Source: Gammaproteobacteria bacterium (GTDB lineage Bacteria; Pseudomonadota; Gammaproteobacteria; Coxiellales; Coxiellaceae). Taken from it: DNA of 10,378 bases. The notes below the pieces were generated by a model. That model worked only from the letters and a program-made list of their open reading frames with translations, made no database searches and was not told the origin of the DNA. Made by a program: the position numbers and the translations under genes. Each line of letters starts with the position of its first letter. Positions within the stretch are counted from its first letter, which is position 1. Positions 8,001 to 10,378 of the stretch are shown here, in pieces. The stretch spans positions 1 to 10,378 of the forward strand of contig JAJFJO010000256.1 in NCBI GenBank assembly GCA_021774015.1, written 5' to 3'.

Positions 8001-10104
8001 GGGCAAAACAGATGAGCAAAAAGCAGTAATGAGCTTGGCGCCGTATTTTGTTCAAAGGGCAGCGTCCCAGCCAAGAGCCGTTATTTGGACTATCCCATTT
8101 AGCGCTATCAAGGAAAGAGGCGATGATAAATTGCTAATGATTTTTAAGCAGCTATTGCGAATTACTAATCCAGCCATTTTAAATTCCTCATTAATTATTG
8201 TGATAAGTAAGGTTGATAGTAAATATAACAACAGTTGGGATGAAAAGATAAAAGCAAGTTTTAAAGGTAAAATTTCGGCAGGTGGCGCTGCGGGAGAAAT
8301 AAAAACTGAAGAGGTCTCCGATGCTGAACGAGAGGCTATGAACGCTATTATTGACAATGTATGGGACCAAAAACGCTATGTGATTTATTCTGCGCCAGAA
8401 GCTGTGCATCGAGAAGAATTATTGGGTGTTTTAGATGGGCTAGAGCCTCAAGCTGCAGATGCTTTTACTTTTAGACATTACTGCCAACGCCAAGAGCAAT
8501 TCCAAGCACGCCTTGCTGCGATATATGAAAATTATGCTGGCAACGGTGCCGCACTTTTGAGTATACGTGCAGGCATGCAGCGCGTTGAAAAACAACGCCA
8601 AGAGGTTTTAGCACTCACAGCCGTAGCGAGTAAGCCCAAAACACGTGAGCAGTTGGCAGCGGAATTGAAAGATGTTCAAGTTAAAATAGAGGCACTTGAA
8701 GCTGCAGTTGAAGTTTTTGAACCTAGTTATCCTATGCAGATGGAAACAAGAAAAGTAAAAAATGAGCGTACAGATATGTTATGGGCGGGTGGTCCGAAAT
8801 ATCAACCTCATAACGACTGGAGTCACGGAGGCACTGCCTTGAGCGTGTTTTATCGCTGGATTGGACAGTTTAGCGAATTGACTTTCACACATTTAGAAAC
8901 CGGACATTTTGGTGGTCCGAATGGTCTCTATGGGTATCCAATAAAATTAGTTTTAGCAAAAAAAATAAATGATGAGGTGGTTTATAATAAAACTTTCCAT
9001 GGTCGCAGGAAGCACTTGGAGGATATCGCCAGTGAGTTAGTTCACGTTGTGAATACTCATTCAAAAAAGCTCCACATTCATTTTTCCGGCACACAATTTT
9101 GGCCAATTATTACGACTGTCCAACCTGCTCAAGGCCATGCAAAAATCACACTTGAACACTTCCTTCCATTTGGATTGGTGCCGAGTAACATTGAAATTCT
9201 GTCGAACTCTCATGCAGAACTAATTGGTCAAGCAGATTTAAGCCACGGCTGGCGTCAAGATATTAAATATCCGATTGGCAGCGGCTATAACCTCAAAGTA
9301 CGTTTCACTTACCCAAAGGCCGAAACACCTGAAGGCAGACTAACCTTAGCTAGGTTACAAGTTCAGCAACATCAATTACAAGCTCAATTAGCGAGCTTGA
9401 GTGCTCATAGTCCAGCTCATGGCGGTGCTGCAGCAGCGGCAGCAGGCGCCGCGCTAGACTCCGATGATAGATTAGCAGTGCTTAAACGAGGAGAAGCGCA
9501 GTGGCTTGAATTTTTTCGCGGTAAAGATACTGCCAAGCGTTGGCAAGCTCTGCGCGAATTTAGAGCATGGTTCATTGAACTTGGACTTGGTGACGCTCAA
9601 ACATTACCAGAGTTAGCTAGCATTGAAGAGCTTACTCAAGGTTCTCTTACAGGTCCGCCGCTACTAGATGATGACTTTAGCAAAGTTGCTTCAGCCATAC
9701 CTAGCCCTTCACAATCGACAGGAGGGCCCCAATTTTTTAACTCGCCCACAAAATTGCAGCAAAAGCTACTGGCGTTAAGAAAAGAACAATGTAATGTCCG
9801 TAGCAAAGACAGTGTAGCATTTCACTTTCCTGATCTTAAATCTCCAGCAGGGATTGAATTATTTAGAGAAATTCAGCAACAGCTGCATGAAGAATATCAA
9901 ATATCAAAACCTGATACACCAAAAGATCCTAGAGAGCTAGAAGCGCTGCCCAGTGACTCGGCCGTAGGATCAAAAGATGAAGAAGAGGAAGTTTTGGTAC
10001 TAACAAAAGATGAATATGATTGCCTGATGGGTGATGGTGCCTATGAGCGTTTGTTTCCAGCCGAGGTTAGCTCGGCTAGCGCAACAAAGGCTCCAAGCAT
10101 GTAA
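5077..10104 (+). CDS. Giant multidomain protein with AIG1/septin-like P-loop GTPase domain (1675 residues)
   Basis: I do not recognise a named full-length family. No signal peptide is visible. Residues about 20-215 form a probably beta-rich domain with a Gly/Ala-rich stretch (145-208). Residues 377-408 are strongly hydrophobic and Gly-rich (LTAGGGLLGLTALANPVSMV and on), followed directly by a long Met/Gln-rich coiled coil (about 417-494) and a helical region to about 780. The GTPase domain starts near 890: G1 GVTGAGKS at 903-910 (K909, S910), possible G2 Thr at about 940, G3 DLPG at 966-969, and G4 SKVD at 1044-1047 in place of NKxD/TKxD. A second helical region (about 1150-1217) leads into a beta-rich domain of unknown type (about 1218-1420) rich in His, Trp and Gly. 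The C-terminus is acidic (EEEE near 1630). Ala runs sit at 236-240, 277-283, 867-870 and 1451-1456. GTP binding is well supported. A membrane-acting, defence or host-effector role is inference. Confidence 0.88.
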   Translation: MPQGKPTPEVTASGDTSGAVNASAAFMWERKFSIDNADLVSAFAYLHDSDSALSDDMFDIIAFTETHCKPVFAGQARLSLGTDGLSFGADIDTKEIWSMQPNCSLKELACTGAIDNDMQQSILHGLEAKGLSLDGLTVESFIIKGPGIRAGASIGAGAGFKAAAKIAGVEVVLSSQGTRFTMAANLGVGAGVGGRGKSGKSAHVSYGFWEVGTTPIDGVSRTTKRDNTMPNDNNNAAAAAGSDDSEKSGFVLGGDPYIREHIHTMLFGNETGDSGGAAAAAAAGGYPGQFQERVREIEGISAGLVKEYGGLGDLLAQSDRDEAAIARRREQLDKGFNQARSAFGFMARIPNRHIQRAAIAGEALMNVSQGIAHIGRVLTAGGGLLGLTALANPVSMVLGGITSLGSLFGCRSSNKGMQQMMKQIQKMMQQLSEQIQINHKQVMETLQAVLTNQDSILRNLHLGFGQVLEELSLQRGQLDKIEGHVLDMYGDMQRYWIAISHQTGAHEELRQSLLEVGSKNNVHKHLQRALGNVRAIVENPSLTPENSATGKLSGWYHLRDLKTLLDNPLFRVKHSKASQLIQWSELHNLLEIGDALKAFANIPLFISSQVAASADMLVTAGEYQPIIHSIESTITLFRHKLQPSYDLLSLLGSAEFVNAFLDFYQEQFSEIRAEMEVRLGQIRALSSEGTQRKHAAEIIQANIQAGVGLDGGPLTAIQGGVSRAHLALARQHIEAVRAKVKIYNNLADEFRAQMHVLGCVFNAQDILSPEQFPAKIDGHTYAGAAQHQARDIHGREDAVVEYLAFNAENAFSAFNPAVPQKQAFKDAVARGGELLLGYLEGFICAPNLLQASARTSLALPAPDTGGAAAAVQAAEFDELHGHLHELEKRVSTIKGKQAIFLFGVTGAGKSTLANVLQGSEYREDFDGLEFCGGADEVCSTSDSGQSETVWPHVTIPADDKPYRIIDLPGTLDNTQGKTDEQKAVMSLAPYFVQRAASQPRAVIWTIPFSAIKERGDDKLLMIFKQLLRITNPAILNSSLIIVISKVDSKYNNSWDEKIKASFKGKISAGGAAGEIKTEEVSDAEREAMNAIIDNVWDQKRYVIYSAPEAVHREELLGVLDGLEPQAADAFTFRHYCQRQEQFQARLAAIYENYAGNGAALLSIRAGMQRVEKQRQEVLALTAVASKPKTREQLAAELKDVQVKIEALEAAVEVFEPSYPMQMETRKVKNERTDMLWAGGPKYQPHNDWSHGGTALSVFYRWIGQFSELTFTHLETGHFGGPNGLYGYPIKLVLAKKINDEVVYNKTFHGRRKHLEDIASELVHVVNTHSKKLHIHFSGTQFWPIITTVQPAQGHAKITLEHFLPFGLVPSNIEILSNSHAELIGQADLSHGWRQDIKYPIGSGYNLKVRFTYPKAETPEGRLTLARLQVQQHQLQAQLASLSAHSPAHGGAAAAAAGAALDSDDRLAVLKRGEAQWLEFFRGKDTAKRWQALREFRAWFIELGLGDAQTLPELASIEELTQGSLTGPPLLDDDFSKVASAIPSPSQSTGGPQFFNSPTKLQQKLLALRKEQCNVRSKDSVAFHFPDLKSPAGIELFREIQQQLHEEYQISKPDTPKDPRELEALPSDSAVGSKDEEEEVLVLTKDEYDCLMGDGAYERLFPAEVSSASATKAPSM

Positions 10105-10318
10105 CTTAAAATATGAGATGCCAACATAACAGGTGCGATGACAAGATCTATCATTTGGGTGATTTGACATAAGCGCCGGAATCTTTCATTCAAAATTGCT
10201 CTAAAAGTAATGGTAGAGGTGAATCTATACGGCTAATATTTCATAGTATCCTTATTCCATGTAGATGTAGTTTATGGTAGGATAGGGCTATAGAATGGAT
10301 TACATAGGAAGGATCAAA
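10105..10318 (+). other. Intergenic region between the GTPase gene and the RhuM-like gene
   Basis: These 214 bases carry no convincing gene or RNA. There is no strong terminator after the giant gene: inverted repeats here are 4-5 bp and lack a T-tract. TTGACA at 10164-10169 has no good -10 partner at 16-18 bases. TATAGA at 10290-10295 is a possible -10 without a clear -35. Confidence 0.4.
10306..10312 (+). promoter_or_regulatory. Ribosome binding site of the RhuM-like gene
   Basis: AGGAAGG lies 6 bases before the ATG at 10319, a near-perfect Shine-Dalgarno sequence that fixes the start of the partial gene at the window edge. Confidence 0.75.
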
Positions 10319-10378
10319 ATGCCTGAAATTGTCATTTATAAAGCCAAAGATGGTCACATTGAACTGGATGTGAGCGTT
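10319..10378 (+). CDS. N-terminus of a RhuM-family-like protein (3' partial)
   Basis: Only 20 codons are present (MPEIVIYKAKDGHIELDVSV). The pattern x-E-I-V-I-Y-x-x-x-D-G-x-x-x-x-D/E-V is the usual opening of RhuM-type 'virulence protein' family members. In these it is followed by a phage-antirepressor-like or winged-helix segment (VWLTQxQ...), which lies beyond the window. RhuM genes occur in pathogenicity islands, phage remnants and near defence genes, and their biochemical role is not established. The strong ribosome binding site supports a real start. The family call rests on a short match, so it stays tentative. Confidence 0.6.
   Translation, partial: MPEIVIYKAKDGHIELDVSV

Noticed and set aside
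10122..10130. CAACATAAC, shared with the hicAB operator arm
   Set aside because: Only 9 bases match, with no partner arm nearby. This is expected by chance in AT-rich sequence.
1..10378. CRISPR arrays, tRNA or rRNA genes
   Set aside because: No regularly spaced direct repeats with unique spacers and no cloverleaf or rRNA-like sequence were seen on either strand.

Overview
The window is AT-rich, with many TTA, AAA and ATT codons and promoters that look sigma-70-like. It holds two very large genes, a HicA/HicB toxin-antitoxin pair, a transposase remnant, and the first codons of a RhuM-like gene. Long eukaryote-like multidomain proteins (HEAT repeats, an AIG1/septin-like P-loop GTPase, long coiled coils), a toxin-antitoxin module and IS debris together suggest an accessory region of a host-associated or intracellular proteobacterium. 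A Legionellales-type gammaproteobacterium is my best guess. That is inference from gene style; no phylogenetic marker is present.

Layout. Bases 1-2861 (+) are the 3' part of a large gene that is open to the left edge. Its start reads like the segment that follows the nucleotide-binding domain in NACHT/NLR-like proteins. It continues through a long helical region into HEAT repeats and an Ala-rich tail. Bases 2862-2955 hold a hairpin terminator between convergent genes. Bases 2956-3578 (-) are hicA followed by hicB, overlapping at TAATG. The promoter has an operator-like 13-bp inverted repeat, and one arm lies between the -35 and -10 boxes. Bases 3638-4757 (+) are a 5'-truncated but catalytically complete DDE transposase with a 13-bp hairpin near its 5' junction. 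Bases 4758-5076 are non-coding and carry two similar promoter candidates. Bases 5077-10104 (+) encode a 1675-residue protein with a Gly-rich N-terminal domain, a hydrophobic segment followed by a long coiled coil, a GTPase domain and a beta-rich C-terminal region. Bases 10105-10318 are non-coding. From 10319 the gene for a RhuM-family-like protein begins and runs off the window.

How the genes may relate. hicAB is a self-contained, autoregulated module pointing away from the transposase. The two giant genes are on the same strand but separated by hicAB and the IS remnant, so they are not one operon. They share an unusual habit of Ala-rich tracts encoded by GCN runs, which suggests that they evolved in the same genome under the same process. 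The giant GTPase has its own promoter region and ribosome binding site. The most interesting object is this 1675-residue GTPase, whose architecture I cannot match to a named family. It may be a host-directed effector or an intracellular defence or membrane-acting GTPase, but the sequence does not decide between these.
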